DNA of 45,000 nucleotides from Chrysomallon squamiferum (GCA_012295275.1 CM022676.1:3544758-3589757), one strand, 5' to 3'; numbered from the stretch's first letter, positions 1-10,992 are shown. The notes: generated from the letters alone by a model not told the origin. Program-made: numbers and translations.

Positions 1-148
1 AATAAAAAAAATAAAAAAACAACAACAACAACAAATAATAATAATAATAAAAAAATAAAAAATAAGAAATAAAAGAATAAATAAATAAATAAATAAATAA
101 AATAAAATAAAATAAAATAAAATAAATAAATTAATAAATAAAAAGTAA

Positions 149-183
<35 letters not shown>

Positions 184-213
184 AAATTAATTAATTAATT
201 AAAAGTTAAATAA
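1..213. repeat. A+T-only tetra/pentanucleotide repeat block
   Basis: Almost pure A/T with interspersed (AAC), (AAT), (TAAA) and (AATAA) units, ending in an (ATTA) run. No coding potential. Confidence 0.9.
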
Positions 214-1055
214 ATTTCAGTGATAATCGTCTTTTGAATGAAAATAAACACGTTTTACGTGTAAACCTTTTAGAAATCTGCGGGCACCTCCACGTCCAAG
301 GATCAACTCACGAGAGACACCCACTCATTGCGATCTTACTCAGACACACACATCAGTATTTATCCTTGCTGGGAATCAAACACAATGAACAAAACAGAGA
401 CGAAAATACCCAAAAGAAAGGAAAGAAGGGTATAACCAACTAAGCAACAAAGAAACAAACACATAAACGAATGAATGAATGAATAAATAAATATTTTAAT
501 GCACGTATAATAAATAGATCGACTGAATGAATTTATGGATGAATAAATGAATAAATAAATCAGTAAAACAAAAAAGCACGTATTTATAATCTGATTATAT
601 CGCAATTTATCGTTAAAAATACTCTGCTATTACTAAGCCCTACTTCAGTCTGTGCCAGACTTAGTGAAATTAATGAGACGGCGAAACATATTTGTTTCGT
701 AATTCCATCCCCCAACGTTCATACAGTAATAAATAACGTTTGAGAAAACAAAATACAAAAATAGAAAAAAAAAACGTCTTCTGACATTGCTAGTATTTTA
801 TTTCCTACATGTAGCACGCCCACAGTTTCTGTCTGGATTTTGCTTTTTCTTTCTTTTTTCTTTATTATTAATCTTTTTATTTTTTTTTTTTTTTTTAAAT
901 ATTTGTTAACAATATTTTTCAACGTCAGAGATATTTTCAACGTAAATGAGCGAGAAATCTGTTTATCGTCTTTTAAGAACTATGACGTAATAATACAACT
1001 ATGACGTACATGACAAACGTAATCAATATGTTAAACGTTTTTTTTTTTTTCCTTT
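214..1055. other. Gene-free AT-rich stretch
   Basis: Mixed sequence with (GAAT)/(AATA) runs around 465-570 and a T-run near 876-897. Short open frames here are lysine-, phenylalanine- or tyrosine-rich and biased by the A/T runs. I see no domain, splice-bounded exon or RNA gene. Confidence 0.6.
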
Positions 1056-1059
1056 GGTT

Positions 1060-1450
1060 TAGTATCACGTGACACCTCATCAGCTTTAAGACTTCTTCAA
1101 CAAAAGAGTTCCACTCTCTATTTCTTCATTATCTAATTTTAGCTGCACGAGATAAAATTAAAGCTGCAGCACAAAGTACTTTCGGTAAAATCGATCGCAC
1201 GAAGACATCAAAACGCTATAGCCGTTTCCGCCATTTTGAACAATGGCGTCTTACTGAAGTGTTTAATGCTGTACGGGTGTGATGACTGACTGACTGTGGG
1301 TTATCGTTCTTGGAAGCGGAGTTATTAATGGAGGCAAAAAGGATAGCTGCGTCATTAAATTACCTTTTCCACACATCTTCGTTTTAGATGATTAAGAAAC
1401 ACGAATTTTTACGACCTGTTGGAATGGGGAGGCGAGTGGCAAACCGGAAA
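1060..1450. promoter_or_regulatory. Low-repeat island with perfect inverted CGCCATT repeat (candidate CNE)
   Basis: About 390 bp lacking microsatellites and richer in CpG than its surroundings. It contains a perfect 7-bp inverted repeat, CGCCATT at 1229-1235 and AATGGCG at 1242-1248. Each arm contains GCCAT, which resembles YY1-type cores, and the spacer reads ttgaac. Other short words include atcgatcg and gtgatgactgactgac. No open frame spans it. A regulatory role is inferred only from composition and motif clustering. Confidence 0.25.
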
Positions 1451-1669
1451 TAAAAGCACGATTTGAACGTTGATTTCTCTTCTTCTTTTTTTCATCTCGC
1501 TTTTCACACTTTTTATTTCCCCTCTTCTCCATTTTTTTTTTTTTTTCTATTGGGCATGTAATGGAAAGGGTTATGTCAATGACAAAAGTCATATAATCGG
1601 CAATTTCGTTCCATAGATACTTTGGTTCTCCGTGTTTACGATCAGATCTGAAATGTCTCGCCTCTCGCC

Positions 1670-1998
1670 GAAGAAGAAGAAGAAGAAAAAGAAGAAAAAG
1701 AAGAAGAAGAAGAAGAAAAAAAAAAGCCATTAGTTTCTGAGAATGGGTATTAGCCTCAATTTCTTACACAATGCTCTGGGATTTCAGTTCTCCCTGGAGT
1801 ATACAATCACATTAGTGCTACATATATAAGGTTAAAACAGTATTTCATTTCGCCATCTTGTATTAAAGATTTCTATTTTTTTTAAACTTGTTTATTTATT
1901 TCATTTGTTTCATTTATTTATTTATTTTATTTTTTATTTATTTATTTATTTATTTATTTTTTATTTATTTATTTATTTTATAAAAAAAAAAAAAAAGA
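1670..1998. repeat. (GAA)n, then (TTTA)n and an A-run
   Basis: A GAA/AAG tract at about 1670-1725 gives a poly-Leu open frame on the minus strand that is not a gene. After ~150 bp of mixed sequence, TTTA/TTTAT units fill about 1888-1980, followed by an A-run. Confidence 0.9.
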
Positions 1999-2132
1999 AG
2001 TATATCAGGGGAAATAACTGAGTTCAGAGAAGAGACAGGAGCCCCCCCCCTCACTCCTAGGTGGCGCTATTTGATAATAATCTATTCTAAGGTCATGATG
2101 GTATGTACAAACTGCGATAGAAAGAAATAGGG

Positions 2133-2165
<33 letters not shown>

Positions 2166-2455
2166 TTGACGTGCTTGTAAAACGTTTTTATTAATTTGTA
2201 ACACAAGATTTAAACTTATATTTTCTAGTCAGAGGAAAGAATAGGAATGACGTAACAGAATATAATTTAAATTCTGCTGATGTTGCTTCTTCTGTACTAG
2301 AACTGCTGCTTCTAATAATAACGACGATGGTGATGATGAAAATGATGACGTTAGCCACGACAACAATTATTAACAATTAACAAACGAACAAACAAAATAA
2401 TAAATAAAAAATGTCAGCAACGTACAAACAATAAATAAATAGATACTTATGTGCA
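1999..2455. other. Mixed stretch with C-run and G5-T28 run
   Basis: Contains a C-run (about 2042-2050), a GGGGG followed by roughly 28 T (about 2131-2162), and a short degenerate (GATGAT) patch near 2325-2350. No supported gene. Confidence 0.6.
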
Positions 2456-2457
2456 TG

Positions 2458-2500
<43 letters not shown>

Positions 2501-2705
2501 ACAGATAAACGACACGTTGAAAATAATGAATAGACAATAATATTTCAATATCTTATACACAAATGTAATTGACTGACAAAACTGATTCATCTCTTAGTCA
2601 ATATTTCTTTTTTTTTAAATCTATTTATTTATTTATTTTTTATTATTATTCTCTGTAAGTCACAGTGACCTAACGACAAAAATAAAAAAAAAAAAAAAAA
2701 AAAAA
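2456..2705. repeat. (AAAT)n and A-run cluster
   Basis: AAAT units at about 2458-2503, TTTA units near 2615-2640 and an A-run at about 2682-2705, with short AT-rich spacers. Confidence 0.85.
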
Positions 2706-3003
2706 GAGAAAATTAATACTTCCCCTTCAGTCGACCCAGACGTATTAAATTATTATACTTTATCATTAGTAAAGTCTGCACGCCAGTGACGAAACAGATA
2801 AACAGCAACGTAGACAAAACACATTTATATTCGTCGAAGCGGAGCTGCACTTTAAACAAAGGCACCGCTGCAACAAATCAGACGTTTTCTTGACGTAGGT
2901 CGGTGAGTCGGTTAGTTTGTCTGTCAGCTTTGACAGCTGAACGGTCGGAACCTTTTCTCACAAAGTAACGAATACGTCATTTGGCTGCTTACGCACACTC
3001 TGT
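2706..3003. promoter_or_regulatory. Low-repeat island with inverted TGACAG sites (candidate CNE)
   Basis: About 300 bp free of microsatellites. CTGTCA (2921-2926) and TGACAG (2931-2936) form a perfect inverted pair with a 4-bp spacer. TGACAG is the known TALE-homeodomain (TGIF/MEIS) core. CTTTAAACAAAG-type SOX-like words lie at 2850-2861, and a tgacgta word lies near 2891. No coding frame. Function is inferred from motif density only. Confidence 0.25.
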
Positions 3004-3274
3004 CATTTTTTTTTTTTTTTTTGCCAGCGAACACAATGGCAGTTAAAAGCAGGAGAAGCGAAACAAGGGAAGCAAGAAAATCGTTAAACGAAGACGAAGA
3101 AGGGAAATCCTGCCGACAGGTTGAAAATAAATAAATGCGAGATCAGTCTGGGGCGGTTTCGGTTTTTGTGTTCGTCTGTTACAGAGCGAGGATACCCAGT
3201 CAACTTTACAGTCGTTTTAGAGACGGGTCATGTAAAACAGAGAATTACAATGTGTTAGCCTTAAATAGATGAAT

Positions 3275-3352
3275 ATGGAGACGAAGAAGAAGAAGAAGAA
3301 GAAGAAGAAGAAGAAGAAGAAAGAAGGAAAGAAAAGAAAAGAAGAAGAAGAA
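3275..3352 (+). repeat. (GAA)n purine tract
   Basis: GAA units followed by GAAAG variants. It yields a poly-Lys open frame that is a repeat artefact. Confidence 0.9.
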
Positions 3353-3654
3353 AAAATAAAAATGAAAACAAACAACGATGATGCTATAATGAAATTAAAT
3401 AGATTTATGACATCAGCTACTCTATGTCAAACTTTAGACAGTACAAGATTACATTATTTAATTTTCTATCATCAGCTATTCTGGTATTTCAGAAGAAACC
3501 TCTACATTACTTCTTCGAGATAACTTTTACATGCATTTTTCAAAAAACAGCACAGCACCGTACCGCGTAGTTTGTCCACTGAATAGTGAAAGCGTTAGTA
3601 ACAGCTACTGTTAATTCTTTTCTGATAATCGCTAGCCTTTTATAGACTGTTTCT
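3353..3654. other. Gene-free unique stretch
   Basis: Unremarkable AT-rich sequence. A short direct duplication around 'catcagctac/catcagctat' occurs at about 3411 and 3470. Nothing coding is recognised. Confidence 0.5.
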
Positions 3655-3922
3655 GTAATTTATTTATTTATTTGTTTGTTTATTTGTTTATTTATTGCAT
3701 TTTATTATTTATTATATTTTATTTATTCATTTATTTTATATATTTATTATATTTTATTTATTTATTACATTTTATTTATTTATTTTATTTATTTAATACA
3801 TTTTATTTATTTATTACATCAGCATTATCCCATTCGTCTTAAAAAAACCAACACCCAAACTACAAGACTGTTTTTTACGTAATAAACACCGACATGAAAA
3901 AAAAAAAAAAAAAAAAAAAACA
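3655..3922. repeat. (TTTA)n block and A-run
   Basis: TTTA/TTTATT/TTTGTTTA units to about 3817, then ~24 A at 3897-3920. The Ile/Tyr/Phe-rich open frame across it is a repeat shadow. Confidence 0.9.
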
Positions 3923-4143
3923 TTTCGTATTTATTAAATCTCGTTTTATTGGCTTAGTCTCCTTAACGTTCCCGCGTCCTGAAACCCGCGTCGAAAACAA
4001 ACGACATCTCGTCTGCGTGAAATATCGTCTTTATTGCACGACCTATGACTGAGAGCACCGTTCATATACGCAGGGAGAGACGCGAAAACGTAACAACAAC
4101 GTCATAACCTCCGTAACGACTGTCACGACGTCCGTGCGTGAAG

Positions 4144-4146
<3 letters not shown>

Positions 4147-4178
<32 letters not shown>

Positions 4179-4199
4179 AAGCCATTACGACCTAACGTC

Positions 4200-4280
<81 letters not shown>
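4147..4280 (+). repeat. A-run (~29) and (TC)n microsatellite (~78 bp)
   Basis: A long A-run at about 4148-4176, then uninterrupted TC dinucleotides from 4203 to 4280. Confidence 0.97.
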
Positions 4281-4283
<3 letters not shown>

Positions 4284-4319
4284 TCTTTGATATCTTGCGA
4301 AATATATACCGCCACATAA

Positions 4320-4560
4320 AACTCCATGCTCGTGCAGCACGAGGTGGATAAGTGCTGACTGTTGCAGTAATGACGTCGGTTAACTGAAAGGAGTGAAACA
4401 TAAATAAGAATAACAAATATTGAAGCGGTGCCCGGTCCGTGTTGAAAAAGACCCGCACAGGCGCCAGTGGCTGTCCGAGTTACGACTTTGTGTGTGTTCA
4501 GTTTTGAGGTGGGCGAGTTTAAGATCGGGTCAGAGACCTGATGTATGTCGTTTTATAGGC
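4320..4560. other. Relatively GC/CpG-rich unique island
   Basis: Low-repeat segment with CpG-containing words (cggtgcccggtccg, ggcgccagtgg) and TGACGTCGG near 4371, a CRE-like core. No gene or promoter can be called from sequence alone. Confidence 0.3.
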
Positions 4561-4599
4561 GTATGAATCTTGCTAGACTAAATAAAATTTTCTTTGTTT

Positions 4600-4605
4600 T
4601 TTATT

Positions 4606-4640
<35 letters not shown>

Positions 4641-4819
4641 AAGAAAAGGGGAAGAAAAAAAGAAGAAGAAGGTAATAATAATAAAAATAAATAATAGTGA
4701 TAAATGAAATAAATAAATGAAATAAAATAAATAAATCAAGAATGAAAAAAAAAAAAAATGAAAATATAAAAAATGAAAAATCAAGGAATGAAAGAAACTA
4801 ATAAATAAATAAAATGAAA

Positions 4820-4850
<31 letters not shown>

Positions 4851-5115
4851 AATTAAATAAAATTAAATTAAAAAGGTAAATAATAATAATAAAACATTAT
4901 GAAATAAATAGATAGATAAATAAATAAATAATGGAAAAAAAATATAAAAAAGACCCAAAAAATAAATGTGGGAAGGAAAAAGATATAAAATGTCAACGTC
5001 ATCTTCAAGGAAATACATACATATGTATGCACGTCACACGCACACACACACACGCACACACAAACAGACACAGACATACACAAACAAAGGCTAATACATC
5101 ATTTTTCCTTTTAGC
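4600..5115. repeat. T-run, (AAT)/(AAAT)n field and short (CA)n
   Basis: A T-run of roughly 27 near 4610-4636, a ~250-bp field of AAAT/AATA units, and CA repeats at about 5036-5075. Confidence 0.9.
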
Positions 5116-5339
5116 TCTTTTTAACCATAATTCTAAAGGGTTAAGCTAAATAGAATATTTTGATTTGTTGAAATATTGGTAGGTTAAAAAGTGCACCAAA
5201 ACCAGACTATCGTCATCGTAATCATAATCATCATCGTCATCTTCATCATCATCGTTATCATCATGGTAATCATTACATCATTATGTAGCTGACGTGTCTG
5301 TTGTTGGGCATGTTGTTTTCACATCCTGCCGTCTGAAAA
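5116..5339. other. Mixed stretch with degenerate (CAT)n
   Basis: CAT/CGT trinucleotide alternation at about 5209-5280, otherwise unique. No gene. Confidence 0.6.
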
Positions 5340-5765
5340 GGTAAAATTAAAATCAAAATTAAAATTAAAATTAAAATTAAAATTAAAAATTAAAATTAAA
5401 ATATTGTGTGATTAACGAAATAAGAGAGTGAAGGAAAAAGAAGTAGAAATGAACAGAAGGACGAATGTAAAAATAAAGAATTGATAAGAAAAATAAAGAA
5501 AAGAATTAAGAAAGAGAAAATAAGAAAGAAAGAAAGAAAAGAAAAAACGAAGGAGTAAATGAAAGAAAGAAACTCGAAGAAGAAAAAAGAAAGAATTAAT
5601 AACTATATATATATATTTAAATACGGAAGGGAAAAGATTAAATAAAAAAGGATAAATAATGGATAATGAAAGCAAAACACTATTCAGAAGATAAGAAAAA
5701 ATAAAAAATAAAAATAAATAAAAAATTTAAAAAAAATAAATAAATTTAAAGCGAGTTGGATATTA
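5340..5765. repeat. (AAATTA)n and purine-rich A/G field
   Basis: Hexamer AAATTA repeats at about 5343-5400, then ~200 bp of almost pure A/G (AAAGA, GAAAG units), a short (TA)n and an A-rich tail. Confidence 0.85.
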
Positions 5766-6178
5766 AATTTTCTGAAGCTGTAATTTCGTTTGTCAGTTTT
5801 GAAGTTGAAATGAAAGCTCGAAAGCAGAAGAAGACGTAATTTGAACGCAATTGACTGACTCTGTGATATTTGAAAAAAAAAAAAAAAAAAAGAGGAAAAA
5901 TCATTGAAAACGATTCCATCATTTTTCTTCAAACAATTGCCAGCTGAAATAACAGTCTTCGTTAAATCACCAATGAGGGATTACATTTTTTTTTTTTTTT
6001 TTTTTTTTTCGATTTAACTGAATAAAAAAACATAAAGGGAAACCCATTCTGCGTGTTCCCCTGCATTTCACTATCAAATAAAGATGAAAGAGCTCGGCCG
6101 AATTGTTGTTTGTCAAAAAAAAAAAAAAAAAAAAAACGAAATCTCCCAAACAAGGTCGACGACGACATTAAAGAGAAA
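5766..6178. other. Unique fragments separated by A- and T-runs
   Basis: Three homopolymer runs (A near 5871-5891, T near 5986-6009, A near 6115-6136) break short unique pieces. No coding evidence. Confidence 0.6.
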
Positions 6179-6179
6179 C

Positions 6180-6362
6180 GCAAATGGCCGTTTCAATGAC
6201 GTCGTCATGGCAGCGACTTAGTGATGCCGACGTTTCCACATTGTTGATAACGTGCCCAATTACTTTTAAACGATAACCAATTACGCGACGCTCTTTGAAC
6301 GTTCTCCAGCTGATTTCGACAGATCGGCGAAAAATATAAATCTCGTTGGATAAATTATGATA
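6180..6362. promoter_or_regulatory. Low-repeat island with CRE-like site (candidate regulatory element)
   Basis: TGACGTCGTCA at 6197-6207 resembles a CREB/ATF-type site. Two ccaatta words and a gataatcga word follow within ~150 bp, with raised CpG density. No open frame fits. Regulatory function is inferred. Confidence 0.22.
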
Positions 6363-6419
6363 ATCGATTTTTTAATTTTATTTTTTTTTTTTTTTTTAAT
6401 ACGGTAACGTCAAAAAAAA

Positions 6420-7110
6420 ACGATAGATACAATAATGGTTCATGGACAATACTAAAATATTCTGTGATAATGATATATATTAATGTCCTACCAAATATAC
6501 ACTAATCTTCTTTCGAAAATATTATGACATTCAGTATTATATAAATTTGACTTGGACCAGAACGGATACTGCAGTTTTCTAAAACGTAATATTTTATATC
6601 TAATATAGAATGCTATATGGAAAACACTAAACTATTCAGTGATGTATACATTTTGATGGACTATGACGGGTACAATAATTTGATGGTAATATTTTTACTA
6701 GATACAATAATATTTTGATGGAATCACTAAAGTTCTTTGAACAATACGATAATATACACTGAGGATAATTAGGTAACAACATACGGTAAATGAATAATGT
6801 TATGGCAATATAGACTTCGACGGACACAGTCATTTTTCTACTATAATATTCTGTATTAGATTTAGTAATGCTTTGAAAATACACTGAAAAATACAGCAGC
6901 GTTTTGTGATAATATTCAGTTATATACAGTAATTGTGTAATGTTTTATACTAAGTACGGTAACATACAGTATTGTTCATATGGCAGAATATCATAATTCT
7001 GCATGATGTATGCGGTCATATTTTATACCAGATACAGCACTATTTTCTGATTACGGTAATATTCTCGGACATAAACGGCAATATTTCATTAAATAAACGA
7101 TACAGTTTAT
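6420..7110. repeat. Decayed quasi-periodic repeat with tacagtaatatt-like core
   Basis: Variants of a core resembling (ga)tacagtaatattttgatgg recur about every 25-55 bp, for example near 6667, 6702, 6779, 6878, 6930, 6955 and 7045. The clearest adjacent pair lies at about 6665-6725, where acaataatttgatgg and acaataatattttgatgg are ~35 bp apart. No single unit length fits throughout, so this is probably an old degenerate minisatellite. Confidence 0.45.
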
Positions 7111-7560
7111 GATACGCACTTTAATTACGCGACAGTAATATAATTAAATACACTATGTACGTCTGTTAAGACAGCGACCGTTCTGATCAATTATGGCGCA
7201 CCTTTTGACACTTACAGACTCTGCTGTACGGTGATTTGTTCCGACTGCTCAGTGAAACAGATCGTGATCGTAAAATCATAGTCGTAACGTGACTCGACAG
7301 AAATTCCGACAGTCGTTTGTTCGTAAACCGTACGACAGAAGAAATATGTTTGCACTCCAGAAAAGAGGTCTGTGTCGATATTGCTGACTATGAGAGATAA
7401 TAGCTTAGTGATTTTTCTAGTCTTTAATTAATGTTATTAGTAAGAAAACTCAGCGAACGATCGGTGAGCCGTGGATAGGGTGGAGAATAAAACAAAAACA
7501 ATCATTTTTGTTTTTCTGTGTTTCTGTGTCGCTCCTTCTTCCTTTCTGTTTCTTATCTCT

Positions 7561-7563
<3 letters not shown>
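7111..7563. other. Unique gene-free stretch
   Basis: Mixed CpG-containing sequence without microsatellites until the TC tract. No exon, RNA gene or transposon signature seen. Confidence 0.5.
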
Positions 7564-7649
<86 letters not shown>

Positions 7650-7708
7650 GTCCTCTTATTCTTTCTTTGGCTGTCTCTTTCTCTCTCAGCGAAAGTGTTT
7701 GTCTCTGC

Positions 7709-7741
<33 letters not shown>

Positions 7742-7746
7742 TGTAT
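7564..7746 (+). repeat. (TC)n (~83 bp), spacer, then (ATGT)n
   Basis: Uninterrupted TC from 7564 to about 7646, an imperfect pyrimidine spacer, and (TATG)n at about 7710-7745. All frames are open across this compound repeat and give Ser/Leu or Arg/Glu repeats that are not proteins. Confidence 0.97.
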
Positions 7747-7891
7747 ATACTTCTCCTTCTTTCAATAAAACCGATTTCATCCATCGAAATTCATTATTAA
7801 ACTTATACACTGACATAACAAAAAATAATCCATCCTTTTTCAAAATCGTTGATCCGGATTTAGCAAAGCTTTTATCGTCCTAGCTAACACA

Positions 7892-7922
<31 letters not shown>

Positions 7923-8296
7923 CCCGTTTCAGTGAAATATTTCTGTCAACATTACTGACAGACTGACAGACTCAGGTCCGGAGAGGTCACATCGAATGTT
8001 TGGTTCTGTTGTCATGGCAACAGCAGCACAGAACCGTTGAAGGAGCTCGTGTCTGAGATAATTGTACAGCGAGAAATCAGAAATTCAGAATGACAGTTTT
8101 CGGTTCTAGCTGCTGGTTTTCGGTGTTGTTTGCTGACAGGATGAGATCATCTTAATCCGCTGTAGCTAAATGACAGACACGCAGATGAATACAGACATAC
8201 AGAAATACAACGAGAGAGCCAAAGAAAAAAACACACACACACAAACACATATATGTATTATTTATTTTTTGAATCATCATGAACATCATTTTTATT

Positions 8297-8297
<1 letters not shown>
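7747..8297. other. Mostly unique stretch with T-run and short (CA)n
   Basis: A T-run at about 7892-7917 and CA repeats at about 8231-8248. The tandem ctgacagactgacagactca occurs near 7958. No gene recognised. Confidence 0.5.
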
Positions 8298-8352
<55 letters not shown>

Positions 8353-8369
8353 TATTATTATTATTATTT
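8298..8369 (+). repeat. (ATC)n then (ATT)n trinucleotide repeat
   Basis: About 17 CAT/ATC units followed by about 6 ATT units. Its poly-His or poly-Met open frames are repeat artefacts. Confidence 0.95.
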
Positions 8370-8429
8370 CTGTATTTATTATATTTTAACGGACTCTGTA
8401 ATCTGTCGGAAACTAACGAGAATTTAACA

Positions 8430-9010
8430 CAAATTACGGGAACAGACGGAAAGACACGACGTAATCGTATTTAAAGCTTTCCTGGGCCGTCTTGTCTACG
8501 AGAGAGCTAACGAAAGAATGATAACTCGGCATAATCATTAGAACTCTTCAAACCGCCATTTCCCGGGTGACGCTTCGGTCCAAAAACCGCGAAATTCCAC
8601 GCGATTTCCCCAGATCTCGAAGACTGGAAACCAATATTAATGGGATTTTGAAAAACGAAATCCCCAGCGCTCTAAGTCGGTCGTAAAGAACGTTTCTCCT
8701 TTGATAAATGGCCGTTGTTATTTTTGCACAGCTTCTTTTAAATGGCCTGCCTTTGTTGGTTGTAAACCTTTTGTTTACACAAGAATGATGTCGAGTGCTC
8801 TCGGCGTTTATCGCATCCCAAAAAGAAGCCGAGCTTCGTTGGAAAACATCGACATAAATTGTTGCGTTGCTGCTTAGAGGGGAGATTTCGCTTTGACATT
8901 TCGATTAAAAGAGTGCGACTCCGGTGAGAAACCGGGTCAGGCTTTCTGTACGTTCAAGACGCGAGGTTTACGTCGTCGTTACTGCGTTTAGCAGCTCGTA
9001 CCTGTTGAGA
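8430..9010. promoter_or_regulatory. Largest repeat-free island, with inverted FOX-like sites (candidate CNE)
   Basis: About 580 bp with no microsatellite or long homopolymer, which is rare here. TGTAAAC (8761-8767) and GTTTACA (8773-8779) form a perfect 7-bp inverted repeat around a 5-bp spacer, and each arm matches the forkhead core GTAAACA/TGTTTAC. CTTTGAT (8699-8705, TCF/LEF-like) and CTTTGTT (8751-8757, SOX-like) lie within 80 bp. The segment contains stops in all frames and no splice-bounded exon I can defend. An enhancer role is inferred. Confidence 0.35.
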
Positions 9011-9019
9011 ACTGGTTCG

Positions 9020-9189
9020 TTTTGAAATACACACAGGTTTGAAATACACACAGGTTTGAAATACACACAGGTTTGAAATACACTCAGGTTTGAAATACAC
9101 ATAGGTTTGAAATACACACAGGTTTGAAATACACACAGGTTTGAAATACACACAGGTTTGAAATACACATAGGTTTGAAATACACACAG
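9020..9189 (+). repeat. 17-bp minisatellite, ~10 copies
   Basis: Unit gtttgaaatacacacag repeats about ten times with only single-base variants (acactcag, acataag-type). Because 17 is not a multiple of three, translated repeats shift frame between copies. Confidence 0.97.
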
Positions 9190-9199
9190 GTACAGAGAG

Positions 9200-9352
9200 A
9201 AAAACAAAGAAGAGATGATGTATGTGTGTTTGTTTGTGTTTGTGTATGTGTGTATGTGTGTATGTATGTTTGTATGTGTGTTCGTAAACACACAATTTTA
9301 CAGAGTGTGTTAGTGTGTTGTTCTTTTGTGTCTCTGTGTGTGTGCGTGCGTA

Positions 9353-9422
<70 letters not shown>
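9200..9422 (+). repeat. (GT)-rich compound repeat running into (GA)n
   Basis: Degenerate GTTT/GTAT/GTGT units, an interior unique piece, (TG)n to 9370 and an immediate switch to (AG)n from about 9371 to 9422. The open frames here are artefacts. Confidence 0.93.
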
Positions 9423-9426
<4 letters not shown>

Positions 9427-9459
9427 AGAGATACAAACAGAGGAGAGAGATGGAAAGAT

Positions 9460-9703
9460 TAATTGAAAAAAAAAAGACAAAAAAATTAAAAAAAAAAAAA
9501 AAAGTAAAAAAAAAAAAAACAAAAAAAAAAAACCCACAAAAAACCCTCCAACAAATAACAAAACAAAACAACAAACAAAACCAAAAAGAAAACAACAACA
9601 ACAACAAAAAAAAACCCACGTATTTAACCCCCATTTCTTAATTTGTACCAAACACATCAACAATCACTTTATCTGAGCTTTTTTTTTTTTTTTTTTTTTT
9701 TTG
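9460..9703. repeat. A-rich/(AAC) field and T-run
   Basis: Long A tracts interrupted by C/G, (ACAACA) units near 9585-9605, and a T-run at about 9680-9702. Confidence 0.85.
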
Positions 9704-10050
9704 AGAACTATCTGAAGCCATTTTTCAACAATTCCTCGGAGACAACAGCTAATGTGTGACAAACACAACATCTCCCCGCCTCGCTCTTCACGTTTAATGT
9801 CATTTCTGTTTCAATCCAGATCAAAGCGCGAGAAACATTGATGTTTTTATTGAGTCTGGAAAACACTTAACCCGCTGCCGAAACTTGTGTCTGTTACAGA
9901 CAGATCAACCCTTCTCAAAGAACGATTATTGCAGATTTTAACGTGCCCGTAGTTGTCGTGGGACTCCGTGGAAGGAGGCGATGTGGATGAGTCCAGTGTT
10001 GTTGGGCTTTTTGTCTCGTTGAGATGTTTACTTGGTGTCTGTCCTTAAGG
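9704..10050. promoter_or_regulatory. Low-repeat island with TCF- and NKX-like words (candidate CNE)
   Basis: About 345 bp free of simple repeats. ATCAAAG (9820-9826) matches a TCF/LEF core. The segment gaaacattgatgttttta (about 9832-9849) carries SOX/FOX-like words, and cacttaa (about 9864) resembles an NKX2 core. No coding frame. Motif matches this short occur by chance, so this stays a candidate. Confidence 0.25.
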
Positions 10051-10340
10051 AGTTATGTCAGTAAAATAAATATAATAAGAAATAAAATAAAATAAAATAA
10101 ATGGAATTTAGACTGAAGGAAAGAAAACCAGCAGCCTATAAACAAACATCCATAAAAAAAAGAAAATAAATAAATAAAAAAAAGAAAAGAAAAAGAAAAT
10201 TAAAAAAAAAAAAAAAAAAAGAAAACCAACAAAAAAACAACAACAAAAAAACCCCAACAACAAACAAACAGGAAACAACAACAAAACAACAGAAAACAAA
10301 CAATAATAATAATAAATATATAAAACAGAAAAATACTATA
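10051..10340. repeat. A-rich AAAT/AAAAC field
   Basis: (AATA)/(AAAAT) units, A-runs (about 10203-10220) and AAC/AAAC units. The minus-strand open frames are Phe-rich shadows. Confidence 0.8.
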
Positions 10341-10798
10341 AAATTTAACCAATAAACATTACACACGACATAAATAACCATGACGTAACAACGCCAAGTT
10401 CCTTTCAGCCAAAACAACTCGATCAATTAAAGCGATCGAATGCGCATCTTCCGGAAAGGGAGAGTACTCTGTCTTCACCAGCATGACGGACAGTTCATGT
10501 GACCACCGACACACGTCGATAGAGCGACTACACACGAACAAAAGCTGGAAGACTCTCTCCGATAATTTCTGGGAGTGTGGAGGGCTGAGGAGACGAACAG
10601 GTTTGAACACCGCTGATAGGAAACAGAGAGATGAATGCTCTGGGGTCAGGCTCAACATGCCGGTTCGCCATCGACTTCTTACTGTTAATTACTTAATGGC
10701 AGTTAATCAGTACACGAGTAGGATCGGAACAGGAACACGGGCCAGTTTGGAAATGATGGGATGGTAAAAACAGAATCGAGAAGACAGTAGTTTAATAA
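10341..10798. other. Unique stretch with overlapping open frames on both strands, no recognised gene
   Basis: Open frames of 94 codons (+, 10483-10767) and 99 codons (-, 10359-10658) overlap. Neither shows a known domain, and there is no flanking splice context, polyadenylation signal pattern or codon preference I can separate from chance. Left as unique DNA. Confidence 0.4.

Positions 10799-10992
<194 letters not shown>

Noticed and set aside
10359-10767. Overlapping 94- and 99-codon frames as a possible small gene
   Set aside because: Frames lie on opposite strands over the same DNA. There is no recognisable motif, no splice-bounded exon and no codon signal.
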